Positions 15,201 through 26,080 of a stretch of 64,000 bases of DNA are shown here, piece after piece. The DNA lies in assembly GCF_036370855.1 (NCBI RefSeq), contig NC_088117.1, positions 1,364,001-1,428,000 of the forward strand. The letters run 5' to 3'. The first letter of the stretch is position 1, and each line of letters begins with the position of its first letter. The translations under genes and the position numbers were made by a program. The DNA comes from Dromaius novaehollandiae (Eukaryota; Chordata; Aves; Casuariiformes; Dromaiidae). The notes beneath the pieces are model-generated. The model was not told the origin of the DNA. It ran no database searches and worked only from the letters and a program-made list of their open reading frames with translations.

Positions 15201-18200
15201 GCTGTCACTATTGAACAGAGCTATAAGAAATACGCAAAGGCAAGAAGTCTGTGGTGAGCAAATGAAATGACTCCTTCCCATCTCTAACGTGAGTTTTCAT
15301 CCCATTGCCTTTCCCAGACAGTGATGGCCTCCGCACACATTCCTATGTAGCTTTGCACAGCCCTCCTTGCTAGTGGGATGCTTTTTAACTCAAGCTGCTT
15401 TCACGCTGCCATCCCAGCAGCCAACCGTATCTCCTAGGGGAGAAATTTCCAACTTGCAGTGTTTAAAAATGAGTTCTTTAAATGAGTGGTTTGCTGCTTC
15501 CAGAAGCACTTAGCAGCTGCGAGTCCCAGTGGGAGCTGGGAACTCGGAGGTCATTTCCCTTCCTTCCTTCCTCCCTCCCTCCACTAAATGTTTTTCCAAC
15601 CTAAAGGTTTCTTGTCTTACCTCATTTGATGGCTGCTTTCCTGTGGGATCAAATTGATGCTGGCCCCCAATGACAAAGAGGAAGTTATTGATGACAGCTA
15701 CGCAGTGGTTGTACACCGGCATGCAGAGGTCCCCGACCTTGCGCCAGGAGCTGCACCTCTGATCTGCCGCCCACATCTCTCTGCACACATGGTTATTGGT
15801 GGTTCTGCCACCGGCGACGAGCAGCGCAGTGGAGCTGCAACGGGGGCTTGTGTGCTGAGTCTGCAGGACTGGCTGGGCATACGGCTGGGAGTGATAATTT
15901 AGAGCCTCCTGAATGTACCTGTGGCAGCTCGAATCCAGCCTCATAAGAGGAATGTCCTGGATGTATTTCTGCAGATCCCGCAAAGGAATGAGAGGGAATC
16001 GTATACGCCTTAAAATATCTGCTGCACCTTTCAGTCTCGTGCAGTCATGCTGCAGCCAGCTTACAGCAGCTTTGAACAGATCCAGCTCGCTGCATCCCAC
16101 GGTGTCAATTCTGTCTAAGATTTCACAAAGGGTCCCTCTGTCCAGATCTTGCAAGCACTGGGGATCAGACAGGATCTGTTTGTAATGCTGCCCCACGTAG
16201 CACATGGCTTTCTGTCTCAACTCTTCTGGACCAAGTCGTTTAGCAATGTTGAGAACTTCCATGCAGTTCTCACAATTCAAGCAGCCTTCCAGAAATCGAA
16301 AGCACAACTTGATCACTTCCCGAACGAACAGGGTTTCCGCTGCTTTGAATGTCTCTTCAATATTCTGTAATGAGAGCTCTAGTTTGTTGGAATAAATGAA
16401 GTTGAGAACATTCCTCAGCCCTGCAGCACTGACAGCTTTCAGATGGACGTTACTGTCAGGGCTTCCAGCTCTTGTCAAGTTTCCAACAAACAGGATTTTA
16501 CAGTAATTGCTTGCTGATGCTAATATGATCTTGTGTGCTGGAAAGCAAACCCCTTCTGCCTCCAGTGTTACATCACACAGCGCGCTCTGCGAGCGAAGGC
16601 TGCTGATCCCTTCCAGGAGCTTAACCAGGTACGTGTCTGACACGAGCCTCTCTGTGCTGCTCTGTGAGCTGAGCAGCATCTCTCCAAAAGGCACTCGGCC
16701 CTGAGAGCAACCCCAGGGCTCGCCGCAGGTGTCGTACGCAGTCAGACTGTCTCTTGGGCAATCTCTTGCAGTAGAAACGGTGGTTTCATGCTTTGAGGGC
16801 AAAGGGGGACTGTTCTGCCAACTCACACGGTCCAGTCCAAAATGCAGTAGCTGCAGTAGCCTCTGTCCCTGCTGGGACCGTCCTTGGTGCTTTTGAAGGA
16901 GCAGAGTGCCGTGTGCCTTGCAGGGCTGAGCGAGATCGTTTGCGAGTGGCACTATTGGTGCTGGTTATTGTGCAGTGTTTGCGTGTCCTGCCTGTGGCCT
17001 GTGACACTGGCAGTAGCTGACAGCCCCTTGCATAACTGCATTCCTCTCTCGCGCTATCTGGGAACTATTTAGCCGTACAAAAGCGGCCCATTCTTCTGCA
17101 ACTCCCTGGCTATGCTTCGCTGGGGCACAGCGGTCAGGTGCTTCTTCTTCTGGGCAAGCCTGTACATGCCATGGTTCCCTTTTTGAACAACAGTAAAACA
17201 AAATGCTCTCTGTGATGGGCAGCCCTTGGCCTTCTGGCTTAATTTGATGCGTTCAAACTACAGCTACTTTTGGCTGGGGGTTGGAGGCAGATGATAGGAG
17301 AAGCCTGTTCAGTTTGAAGAATTCAAGACAATCTCGCTGGTAGCTAATTTCTTCTATACAGCCTGTTCCTGAATGCGTTATAGAGTTGGAGGCTGGTGCT
17401 CTCCCAAGGGCTAGAGATGCTCAGGGGTTTTTTTTTTTGGCTGAGCAGAGAAAGCAGGGAGCTCCTGGGAGCCTTTTCGTCACCATGGATACTGTAAAAG
17501 CAAAGGCTATTACACAAACAGTAGTGAGACCATCTGAAAGCTTTGCTGCGCTAACATCTAAGGCTTAAAGTTTGATCATTACCTAAAAATGGCGTAGATC
17601 CTGATAGGTCTGTCCCAGCCCTACATGCCTATCTAGCTGTTGTGTTCATCCTTCTCTTTGGTCTTGGCCATGAATGCCATGAGGCTAGGATGGGTTATAT
17701 GGCAGCGACATAGTGACAAGTTGGGCTTTGTGCTGTGTTTCCACTTGGCAGGAGTGTTCTACAACTCCTCCGGCACGGCGCCGTGTTACAACATCTACCA
17801 GCTGTACCGGGCCTGCGCCGACCCCACGGGCTGCGGCACTGGCTCGGCCGCTGAGGCGTGGGACTACCAGGTACTGTGTTCAGAGACAGCAACAGACTTT
17901 ACCAGCTGCCTTGGTTATCACTCCCACCATGACTGTTCTTGTACCTGTTACAGGTTTGTACTGAGATCAACTTAACTTTCAACAGCAACAACGTGACTGA
18001 TATGTTCCCCGAGATGCCATTCACAGAGGCCATGAGAGAGCAGTACTGCCAGAGCAAATGGCGTGTGAGTCCACGACCACGCTGGCTGCAGACAAACTTC
18101 TGGGGAGGAGGTGAGTTATGTTGGCTGCTCGTCCCTTGGCAGGGTGACAGAGCACTGGAACACGTTGCCCAGAGAGGCTGTGGAGCCTTCATCCTTGGAG

Positions 18201-20570
18201 GGTCCTGGTCCTGTAGGTGACCCTACTTGAGCAGGGGTGGGGGTTGGACCAGATGATCTCCAGAGATCCCTTCCAACCTCAACCATTCTATGATTCTCCT
18301 GTGATTTTTCTCTACGTGCTCCCCTTGGCCTGATGAGCTCTGTGGAGAAGGGCATCCCACTAACAAATACAGGCAGAAACTCACAGGCAGCCAGCAGCTG
18401 CTGTGCTCCTGCGTAACAACTTGAGCCAAACAGGTTGGTTTCCAGTCCTTCCCAATTCTTCAGTACAGCTCCCTTCTCTGCCCTCTCCCTGCACTCAGCC
18501 ACCTTTTGCCTTTCTCTCATGCCACTGACTACCTCCTCTAGCACTGATACACTTTTGGTTTCGCCCACCTCTCCTTCCTGCCTCCATCCCTGTACCAACA
18601 CAGCAGCCAGCCTCTAATGCTCCCATCATGCAGCAAGGAGTTGAATGGGATCATTTCTTTCTGAAAAACAGCACAGGAGTCATTTTGTAGCACAACTTTG
18701 TGTTGCCTCTCCCATCTGGAGGTTGGGGGAGCAGGGGCAGCTGGCAGAGGATAATAGAGGCCAGCTTCAGCCACGTAGGCATTTCTGTCTTTCCTTTAGA
18801 AGGAGGTGGGAAATGTATAAACTGCCAAGAATTTGTTTTATTCTCCTGCATTTCCTGCTGCTGTCTGTGTTTGCTGTAGTAGCCAAATGGGCAGGAAAGA
18901 GGCCTCTCCAATGTCATCTCTGTGCATTTCAGATCTGAAAAGTGCAAGCAACATCATTTTTTCAAACGGAGACCTGGACCCATGGGCTGGGGGTGGGGTA
19001 AGTATGTGCACTCCCAGATGCCCAGCACAAACCGTAGCCCCTCCAGGTGATACATCTATCTGCCTCTCCCTTTCAAACCAAAATTAGCAATTCATCTTTA
19101 GCCCATTTGATTTTCTGCAAGTGGCTCCCATGTTATGCCGAACCATTCGGGAGCCCCTGGACATTCATGACAGGCACCTGAACAGCAAGTTGTAACACAG
19201 CCTGGAACAGTGCCCCAGCAAAGGTGACTTTGTTAGTGGCCAACACAGCAGGAGTCTCCTTCCCCAACAAAAATTCCCTGAACTGGATTTTGGGTTAGTA
19301 GAGCCCCTAGTTATAATACAGCTTTCCTGCAATCCTCATTTTAACGTGGCTTGGCCACCCTGCTATGAGAGAAACAGCCTGTCCAGAGGTAGTTCACAAC
19401 CTGGGGTGCAGGTGGGCCCATAGAAGCCTGTCACTTCAGACTACCTATACTGGAGCAAGTTGATACTTTCCATATTTCACAACAGAAGGCGTCAGTTCGT
19501 TTGAGATAGACCACTTGATTCATTATGACTGTAGCCACACACACAGTATCAACCATACCAAGGATATCTTCCCTTGCTTTTCCCCAGCCCTGCCCCGCTG
19601 TTCTTCTAGTTTTCAGAAATAGTATTCAGTTCTGCCTGGTAAATTGGTTGGCATTTGTTACTGACTCTTCTCATTCCAGATAAATAGCAGCCTAAGTCCT
19701 TCACTAATTGCAATAACCATTAAGGGAGGTGCTCATCACCTGGATCTCCGGTAAGTGTGTGGCAACTGAGAGCTTCAAGATACTAAACTCTTTGGATAAA
19801 AAATATCCTATTGCTCTGGGTGCTCTATCTTCAGCTGGCAATGGTCCAAAGAAACAGGAGATATTTTATTTAAACAGAACAAAATACCAGACTGTCAGGG
19901 CATAACTGGAAGAGCAATCTTCTTCCTAATGCAGGGCTCATATGGACCCTATGGAAGCCCTGCTGTTAAGGAGGAGCTCTTAAGGAGGAGCTCTTAAGGA
20001 GGAGCTCTTAAGGAGGAGGCCAAGCACTAGACTATTGTCTTTGCACAGTTGTTTATAACATTCTGCTTGTACTGAAATTAGTACAATCATGGAAAGTAAT
20101 CCAGCATCTCTTTGGGCATTGGCTGTCAACCTGAAGAGAGAGGTCAGCAGCTACTGAAGCTCAGTGGGAGCTCAGTGCTCTTCCTGGCACTCTGGCTGCC
20201 TCTCTCCCCCCCCCCCCCCCCCCCCATTAGGCATCACATTGCAACTTGTTTTCCCAGGACATGAACTGGAAGTACAAAACAGAAGATTAAACAGGCAGTT
20301 TCTGTTCTCCAGTTCACTGGCTTGACTTTCCCAGTGTAAGAGAAGAAAAACTAAAACCAAAAGTTTGGACCTCATGAAATGTTTTGGGGCTCCCTGCTAA
20401 CTAGCTCATATTATTTTGCTTTCTCTAGAGGACATAATCCAGCTGACCCCCCATCTGTCATTGAGGCACGCAAGCTAGAAGCAAGCATCATTAGTGACTG
20501 GGTAAAATCTGCATGGATGGAAAAAGCACAGGAGAAGTTATCTGGCACTTTTGCAGGTGGATCACCATGA
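71..20570 (+). CDS. DPP7: Dipeptidyl peptidase 7 (DPP II, quiescent cell proline dipeptidase), 5'-partial
   Basis: A serine exopeptidase of family S28 that removes N-terminal X-Pro/X-Ala dipeptides in lysosomes and secretory vesicles. Coding exons: 71-210, 857-1020, 3544-3679, 5987-6068, 7848-8014, 8934-8994, 17752-17870, 17954-18110, 18933-18997, 19680-19750, 20429-20570. All junctions are GT-AG, phases agree throughout, and the total is 434 codons including the TGA. The human protein is 492 aa, so about 58 N-terminal residues (signal peptide and start) lie left of the window. Hallmarks visible: [12 protein letters not shown] near the start, the nucleophile box GGSYGG, NG-D-LDPW with the catalytic Asp, and GGAHHLDL with the catalytic His. 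N-glycosylation sequons occur at YNSSG, INLTF and NNVTD. The family and full-length identity are clear from these motifs. The gene hosts a nested antisense Kelch gene in its intron 8995-17751. Confidence 0.97.
857..1020 (+). CDS. DPP7: DPP7 exon ending inside the catalytic serine codon
   Basis: Acceptor TTTCAG precedes 857 and donor GTAAGG follows 1020. It encodes [10 protein letters not shown], then [12 protein letters not shown], and ends at AFGG plus the two bases AG of the nucleophile serine codon. The codon is completed by the C at 3544, giving the GGSYGG box. Confidence 0.94.
3544..3679 (+). CDS. DPP7: DPP7 exon completing the nucleophile box
   Basis: The first base completes the serine codon. 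The exon continues [20 protein letters not shown], then LAASAPLL and QFFRDVTA, all typical of DPP7, and ends at a GTAAGT donor. Earlier in-frame codons up to an ATG at 3503 are intronic. Confidence 0.94.
9636..9641 (-). terminator. Candidate poly(A) signal of the Kelch-like gene
   Basis: AATAAA on the minus strand (TTTATT on plus) is the first such hexamer downstream of the stop at 9975. It lies inside the DPP7 intron, so the nested transcript can end without reaching DPP7 exon 8934-8994. Confidence 0.5.
9975..10265 (-). CDS. Kelch-like gene: terminal exon
   Basis: Acceptor TTTGCAG precedes [20 protein letters not shown] (end of blade 5), then FYLVGGG and VWKKASSLP (blade 6), and the stop TAG. 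A minus-strand AATAAA at 9636-9641, about 330 bp downstream, is the likely polyadenylation signal. Confidence 0.9.
   Translation of the reverse strand: MEEWIHVNETEYYCPVSDQWTTLTISPFNCCQFSITAYESTFYLVGGGSLKHMQKEDNVFLYDTVGRVWKKASSLPKALVDHASCMIKLPQVKEAD
9975..16679 (-). CDS. BTB-BACK-Kelch protein (kelch-like family), nested in a DPP7 intron
   Basis: Coding exons in transcript order: 16679-15621, 13942-13690, 11614-11454, 10265-9975, totalling 587 codons including TAG. All junctions are GT-AG and in phase. The order of domains is BTB (about residues 15-130, core [11 protein letters not shown]...[12 protein letters not shown]), BACK (about 135-245, with [14 protein letters not shown]), then six Kelch blades with GG signatures (LLVAGGR, LFVIGGQ, ILAVGGG, ILYVSGG, IFCIGGR, FYLVGGG). 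The length matches KLHL proteins, which normally act as CUL3 substrate adaptors for ubiquitination; that role is inferred. The linker and BACK end ([21 protein letters not shown]) resemble the KLHL9/13/26/32 group by eye, but I cannot assign an ortholog. All of it lies inside the DPP7 intron on the opposite strand. The ATG chosen at 16679 is the first in the open frame. Confidence 0.9.
11454..11614 (-). CDS. Kelch-like gene: Kelch blades 4-5 exon
   Basis: Too short and too spliced to appear as an obvious open frame. Acceptor TTCTAG is followed by [20 protein letters not shown], then [16 protein letters not shown] and [11 protein letters not shown], and the donor is GTAAGG. It joins blade 4 to blade 5 and keeps the frame between its two neighbours. 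Confidence 0.88.
12631..12743 (+). mobile_element. Possible MIR-like relic in the Kelch gene/DPP7 intron
   Basis: Contains TGAGGTTAAATGAGTTGTCT, then GCAGGGACTTGAACCTGAG, which follow the spacing of the MIR 3' half. A second weaker example is at 10940-11030 (AGAAAATTAAGG, then GGACTTGAACCCA). Confidence 0.45.
13690..13942 (-). CDS. Kelch-like gene: Kelch blades 2-4 exon
   Basis: Acceptor TTCTAG precedes [17 protein letters not shown], which completes blade 2. The exon then runs through blade 3 (ILAVGGG...WEFAAPF) into blade 4 (ILYVSG). It ends in phase 1 before GTGATA. Confidence 0.9.
15557..15584. repeat. CCTT/CCCT pyrimidine tract
   Basis: A run of TTCC units followed by TCCC units, in the Kelch gene intron just past the donor of the long exon. 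On the gene strand it is a purine-rich GGAA/GGGA tract. Confidence 0.85.
15621..16679 (-). CDS. Kelch-like gene: long BTB-BACK exon
   Basis: A single 1,059-bp exon carries BTB, BACK and the first one and a half Kelch blades. It ends at PSNE with donor GTAAGA. The ATG context is GGAGAGATG, with G at -3. The frame stays open upstream to 16952 but only from a GTG, so a spliced or longer N terminus cannot be excluded. Confidence 0.9.
17752..17870 (+). CDS. DPP7: DPP7 GC-rich exon after the long host intron
   Basis: The exon resumes DPP7 after the 8,757-bp intron that holds the Kelch gene. It encodes [20 protein letters not shown] then [10 protein letters not shown] and AWDYQ, rich in the paired cysteines of the S28 cap (SKS) domain. 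It is visibly more GC-rich than the other DPP7 exons. The next intron (17871-17953) is only 83 bp. Confidence 0.93.
18141..18298 (+). mobile_element. CR1 LINE 3' end fragment
   Basis: The stretch reads CAGAGCACTGGAACACGTTG, CCCAGAGAGGCTGTGGAG, GTTGGACCAGATGATCTC, TCCCTTCCAACCTCAACC and ends ATTCTATGATTCT, the hallmark 3' end of sauropsid CR1 elements. It lies in the DPP7 intron between 18110 and 18933 in the same orientation as the gene. Confidence 0.92.
18933..18997 (+). CDS. DPP7: DPP7 exon with catalytic aspartate
   Basis: Encodes [20 protein letters not shown]. The Asp of LDPW (codon 18977-18979) aligns with the charge-relay aspartate of DPP7/PRCP family enzymes. It starts in phase 1 with the second base of the Asp codon shared with the preceding exon and ends at GTAAGT. 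Confidence 0.93.
19680..19750 (+). CDS. DPP7: DPP7 exon with catalytic histidine
   Basis: Encodes [20 protein letters not shown] followed by LDLR. The two adjacent His codons (19734-19739) form the HH box that contains the charge-relay histidine of S28 peptidases. Acceptor ATTCCAG and donor GTAAGT flank it. Confidence 0.93.
19966..20019. repeat. 14-bp tandem repeat, about 3.9 copies
   Basis: The unit TTAAGGAGGAGCTC repeats without mismatch at 19966, 19980 and 19994, followed by a 12-base partial unit. It sits in the last DPP7 intron and each full unit contains a GAGCTC palindrome. Confidence 0.95.
20206..20225. repeat. Homopolymer C20
   Basis: Twenty consecutive C on the plus strand in the last DPP7 intron, about 190 bp past the 14-bp tandem repeat and 200 bp before the terminal exon. 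Length is likely to vary and may also be affected by sequencing error. Confidence 0.9.
20429..20570 (+). CDS. DPP7: DPP7 terminal coding exon
   Basis: Begins with the last base of an Arg codon after TTCTCTAG. It encodes [20 protein letters not shown] and an amphipathic tail ending in FAGGSP, then TGA at 20568-20570. The length and the SHPEDPASV-like segment match the vertebrate DPP7 C terminus. Confidence 0.94.
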
Positions 20571-21040
20571 ATATAGCCACCTGGCCTCCACCTGATGTGC
20601 TAGGCTGCCACCATTTGTGACAGGAGGCACAAAGACCACAGCCCACTGAGCTGTGTTTGTCCTCACTGTTTGAGAAAGTGTTATCTCCTCTGTCAAGACA
20701 GTAAGTCATCTACCTGAAGTGTCCAATCTGCCCCTAATCAAGCATCACAAGAAAATCAAAAGGCCAAACCACTGACTGAAGCCAGAACCACTTTACATGG
20801 GTTTCATGCTTACTTGTATAGAATGAGAAGTCATTGTAAATGGAGAAAAGAATAAAAGCTTGCTTGAAAGCCTTAAGAACAGTGACACTTGTACCTGTTG
20901 TGCCACAGGAAGCATGTTTTAATGTTGACATAAATACATGAGGTATTGTTCCTCTGAACAGGGTATCATCACTGTCCCTAGCAGTATGCTTGCAAGTTGA
21001 AGTTAAATTGGTTTTAGACAAACAAATAAAAATCAGATGA
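20571..21040 (+). terminator. DPP7: DPP7 3' UTR with polyadenylation signals
   Basis: Two AATAAA hexamers on the plus strand lie downstream of the stop, at 20851-20856 and 21025-21030. Either could direct cleavage, giving a 3' UTR of about 300-480 bases. The exact cleavage site cannot be read from sequence alone. Confidence 0.6.
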
Positions 21041-23307
21041 TCATACTTCTACTTTTCCACTAGTCATTACTTGCAAAAGTTCACATGGGATTCCACCAGT
21101 CAGCAGTTACACACAAAAAGACTCTGTCAGCCTCTCACTCATTGTTTTTATGAAGGTCTCAGTACTGATCAGACACACAAGAGATGTCAGGTGGATAAGT
21201 GATTCACACAAAGTAATGCCAGCATGTATTGCTGTCACTCAGGAGCTGAATGTCAGGTACCAGTAAGGCGCATTTCCAATTAAGACATCTTCAAATCTTT
21301 TTAAAATAAATTACAAGTTTATTAAAGTGTGTGATATAATTTCATGGCTTGGTAGTATAACCAAAGATAAAAAAGGATAGTTCTCACCTTTCAAGGTGTA
21401 ATAAATTCATCTTTGCACATTAACAGGTGGATTCTTACCTACTGGAATTACTGTGTACCAATAAATATTAGCATAACTGCAAAAATACTACACCACAGTA
21501 ATCGATTGAATGTCTTAGTTGATCAATTTACAGTGATTTATACAGGGTAGGGGGAAGCCTCCCAGGTCATCAAATGCTAACATTACTTATACAGGCAAAG
21601 TCACAGCATTGCTTCGACTTCTATTACATTGCTCAAAAACAAGGCTTTGTATTAAGTATTTGCACTTCTATGTCCTTCCTGCTATCACAGTACAATTGGT
21701 TCCCAGAGCTACTATGTCAGTCACTGATGTTATTTCACAATATTCAGGTGCTGACAAAAGGTTTTTGCATAAAACCCACTTACCGCTCCCCTGTTCTTAA
21801 GCACAGAATAGCAAAGCCTCTCCCCCACTCCCACACTGGGTAGGAACAGATAAGGTCCATTATTGAGATCTTTCAGATATTTACAAACAAAGAACAAAAG
21901 ACCTGATTAGTCAAACTGCACCCCCAGAAAGCAGAAATATTTTAAGACTATTAATGGAACTACAATCCTCACTAAGACTTGAATCTTCTGCATTCACGCT
22001 GTAGGAAAACCTGGGTAAGAGCTTAAGTGTCCCTTTTGTTCATCCTAAAAGTCAGGCTTCAGGTTTGTTGCAGCTATGGCTTATACAATGTTCCCACTTG
22101 CAACCTGACTGAGGTGCTAAAACCAAGACTTTTCTGAATTGAGATCTGCTATCCTATAGCAATTATTCAGGACCAGCACCCCAGGAGAAAGATGATGATG
22201 GTGGATATCTCCACAGACAAAGAGGATTACTTCTTGTTTATATTGCCTTTCTAACATCCCTAACTCCTGCAAGCAGGCTTCCTAATTAAACCAACCCAGT
22301 GAGGATCTGCCTGAGATTTACAGTGCATTAAAGCACCCAAGTTCAGTATAAGTCTCTTGGAAAGTATTCTCCAAGTTACCAACTTTGGACAGTGGCTTGT
22401 TTTGTGCCTTTGAGTGAACAGATGCTTAGGTGTTTTTTGACCTTCCAGAGGGATACAAGTTCTTCAATCTTATAACTATGAAGTTAAGGGATTCTACAGA
22501 TCTGTTATTCTCTTCTTGCAGATACTGCTCACACCAAAGGAATCAGTGTAGTCTAAGAAACACAAATCAAGTGTTTGATTTGTACAGAAGGAGGAATACT
22601 AAAGGCTTTCAGATACTATGGCAAAGGGATAAGCAAAGATACACGTGGACTTCAAAGCATAACAGACTTGCATGCAGATGAAAGATGAGCATTGCTGAAA
22701 ATAATTACAAATAGATGCTTCAAAAACTTTGGAGATGTCTGAAATGAATGCAGCAAGCTTCTATAAACAGCTTTGAAGCCTTTGGCAAGGAAGAACAGGA
22801 TCTAAGCGGAAAATGCTGGTTGTGGGGTGCTCTGTGAGCTGGAGGGAAGAATCCAACCAGAACAGTCACAGTTCTTGCATGTCTTGAAAACAGCGCTGAT
22901 GACTGAACACAAAAGGAAAGTGGAATGTAAGCAGGCAATAAGTGATAGGGAGCACCATCCATGGATGAAGCCCCCATAAGGATTTCAGATCCATAGCAGC
23001 AGTACTGTTGAGAAGAGGTGTGTATTATTCATCACGTACCAGCACAGAAAGCATAAGGCCAAGACAGGAACATTGCACAAAATAGTAAAAACTGTCTCTG
23101 GTCATATATCTTTCAATCAGAGCTTGAAACAGAACGTTAAAGTTAGCAGGTTTCCCTGGGAAGTTGAAGGCATCAATTTCAGTAGAACATGTTTGGTTTT
23201 TTAGCAAAAGCTGAGGCATCCAGACTTTGAATTTGCCAATAGCCTCTAACAATACCTCAGAGAGACCAAAAAAAAAAAAAAAAAATCCAAACCATTTTTC
23301 CTCAATC

Positions 23308-23343
<36 letters not shown>

Positions 23344-26045
23344 GGAAACTCTTAACTCTTCCATAGCAGCAACAAGCTTGCCAGATAGCAGCAGAGAGCT
23401 AACCTGTCGTGTCACGCTGAAAACTGAGTGTGGCATTGGAAATAAGGAGCTGCTCTGCCTGCAGGATTATTTCTGGGAGAGCATAGCTGAAGCAAATAAC
23501 TATAGTTTTAAAGGGCAGGAGAAAAGCACAGCACTGTTTAACATATTAGTTGCAAAAACCTGTCCTGTCTGCAATCCCTCATCGCTGCAGTATCACACTG
23601 AAATAGAATTGGAAACAAAGCTGGTTTTCTACCTAGTATTTAAAGGAGTGAACACAGCTCTATTTGAGTTTAGCATGTAATGCTGAAAATCTTGCTAACA
23701 GACACTCATGTGAAACATGGAAGGGCCCCTGTAAGCACCTTGAAAAACTCCCAATTTCCAAGACTGGTAGCAAGGCTGCAGTTCTGAAGTGATTAGAGAT
23801 TAGATGCTTAGATGTGCTTCCATCCAGCTCCCTAATTAACTTTGAGCAAAAAGGTACATATTTTTTCTTTCTGAGCTCTGACAAACTCCAGAGTGTGAGG
23901 TTTCCAAGCTCTGTAGCTGTGTGGTACTCTATAGCTGTGACCATACCCGTTTCTGCTTCTCAGTGAAAGCATAAATGAACGGTGTAGCTGGGTGGGGGTT
24001 TTTTGTTTGTTGTTTTTTTTTAAATTAGGCAAGGCACTCAAGCTCTTGGAGAGAAACCAAGGCAGCTCTCTGTGCAAAAGGGCAGGATCAGTGGATGAAG
24101 ATGTGGCCTTTCCACAGCGTCCGGTGATCTAAGCATCAGAAGCGTGCCACGTTGAAATATCGAGATGGATTATACACCCTGCAGTTAAGGCTTTGGTTCA
24201 AAGAACCACAGAGTACCTGAAGGAAAACTTTCCAGAGATGTACAAAGGTCCTGTTCGGCTGGGGGGAGATGCACAGTGGAATTGAGATGGGCCATGAATT
24301 TCACAGGCTAATCTGACACAACCTATCATGTTAAAGAAGTAAAAATATATTAGCAATTAAAGTGACTGCAGAAGAGCAGGAAGAAGCAGGTGAGCTTTTA
24401 TCAGATTATTTAGGTTCTCGGCATTTCACGTGCGATGCAGGAGTCTGAAACAATCATTTGTTTTCAACACTAAGCAGAGAGTTGAACAATAATAATTTCA
24501 AATTTAAAGGACGGGGACAATAAAGCTGTATTTTGCAAAGAGAGCTCAGTTTCCTAGGATGAATTAGGTAGAGAAGAAATCAGACCCTGCTCAGGTAAAA
24601 GACAAAAACTGCATTTGGAAAGGGAAGATTTATTCTTCCCTTTTACTCATTCTGAGGCCAATTAATTCCACGTCTTTTTACTCTCAAGCCAAGTGAGAGA
24701 CAGAAGGGAGTTATAACACAAGCTCCACAGTGCCATTTGTAGGGCTGACCAGTTTTTAAGACTAACACAGGACTTCGACAGTAGATGTTTGGCGAGTATT
24801 TTTAAACGTATCCCGTGTTCTAAGAATTTGCTCTTTATTCCTGTTTAGTAAGGCCGTCATATAGGTGAAACACCTCCACACTCTGGAATTCTTGTAGCCC
24901 ATAGCAAAATCAGCAATGAGGGGTTCAATACTAGCTTCAATCGAAGGCACAAGGCCAAAGCAGCAAAAGTGAGCAGAGGCTAAGCAGTCTCACTGAGTTG
25001 GTTTCCCCCTCCACAACCTCTCTTTTTAACCCGTCGGCTTTTAGCCAAAGCTCAACTCCACAGTAACCCCATACCTGCTCCACAGAGTTAAGAAAACACT
25101 GAAGGTGTTTCCTCCTACATTTCAATGGCATTTTCCTTCTTTACTGTTATGACAAAGAAAACAAAAGCCTTAGTAACAAATCAGTTGTTCAGGCTATGAC
25201 TCCTAGATTCCACTGCACACTTAAGTGAGAAACTTCAGCTATTTCCAGGGTTACTCGTGGTGTTTGAACTGGAGGAACACCAACACTCTGCAAAACCCAG
25301 GGTCTCTTTGATGACAAAGAATGGTAAAGTTAAATAATGTGTAAAAAATTCTCAATTTCCGTAAGCCATCATTAGTAAACGGAATGACAAATATTCTTTA
25401 AGAGACTTAAATAGTGGTCCAAAGGGTAACTTCTGACTCCAGCAAACAGGATTGATCAGCGTAAAACAAATAAAGATGTAGCTTACTTAACAAAACAAAG
25501 GTTACAGATATTGTAAAACACATACAACCCCCACATCTACTGGAAAATTAACTGTTATAGTCAGATTTATATTATTTCTGTTTCATAGCCCCAGACTTGG
25601 AGGGGACTGGACTTCATTCTCACTGCCACGCACCTGCATATAACTTCCCACGGCTCCCAATAATAGGGGGAAGAACATTTTGGTGAGAACAACCTCTTTA
25701 AAAATATGAAAAAGCACATTTTTGAGAACTTATTACTGAACACAGAACTGTTCAAGTAGCTACAAAATCAAAAGGAAATGCACTTTAGAAAGCTAATTTC
25801 AAAATTTATGGTTTAAAACCTATTTGCACATGTAAAAACGAAAGACCCCAGGGCTCTGGTAAGATTCCTTTATAAACAGATCTGTGGTCTGCTTTCCCTT
25901 CAAGGAACTAAACAGACTTCAGTAAGTCTACTGGGACTAGGAACTGCCATAATATATTTAGACTGTCTGCTTTTAATACTACTGATGAAAATGCTTCCAC
26001 CCAAGGTAGTGCTAAGAAAAAACAAGAATTGCAAATTTCTCCTCA

Positions 26046-26080
<35 letters not shown>

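Noticed and set aside
16786-17201. Minus-strand frames upstream of the Kelch-like gene
   Set aside because: They lack Kelch, BTB or other similarity and good start sites; treated as 5' flank or UTR.
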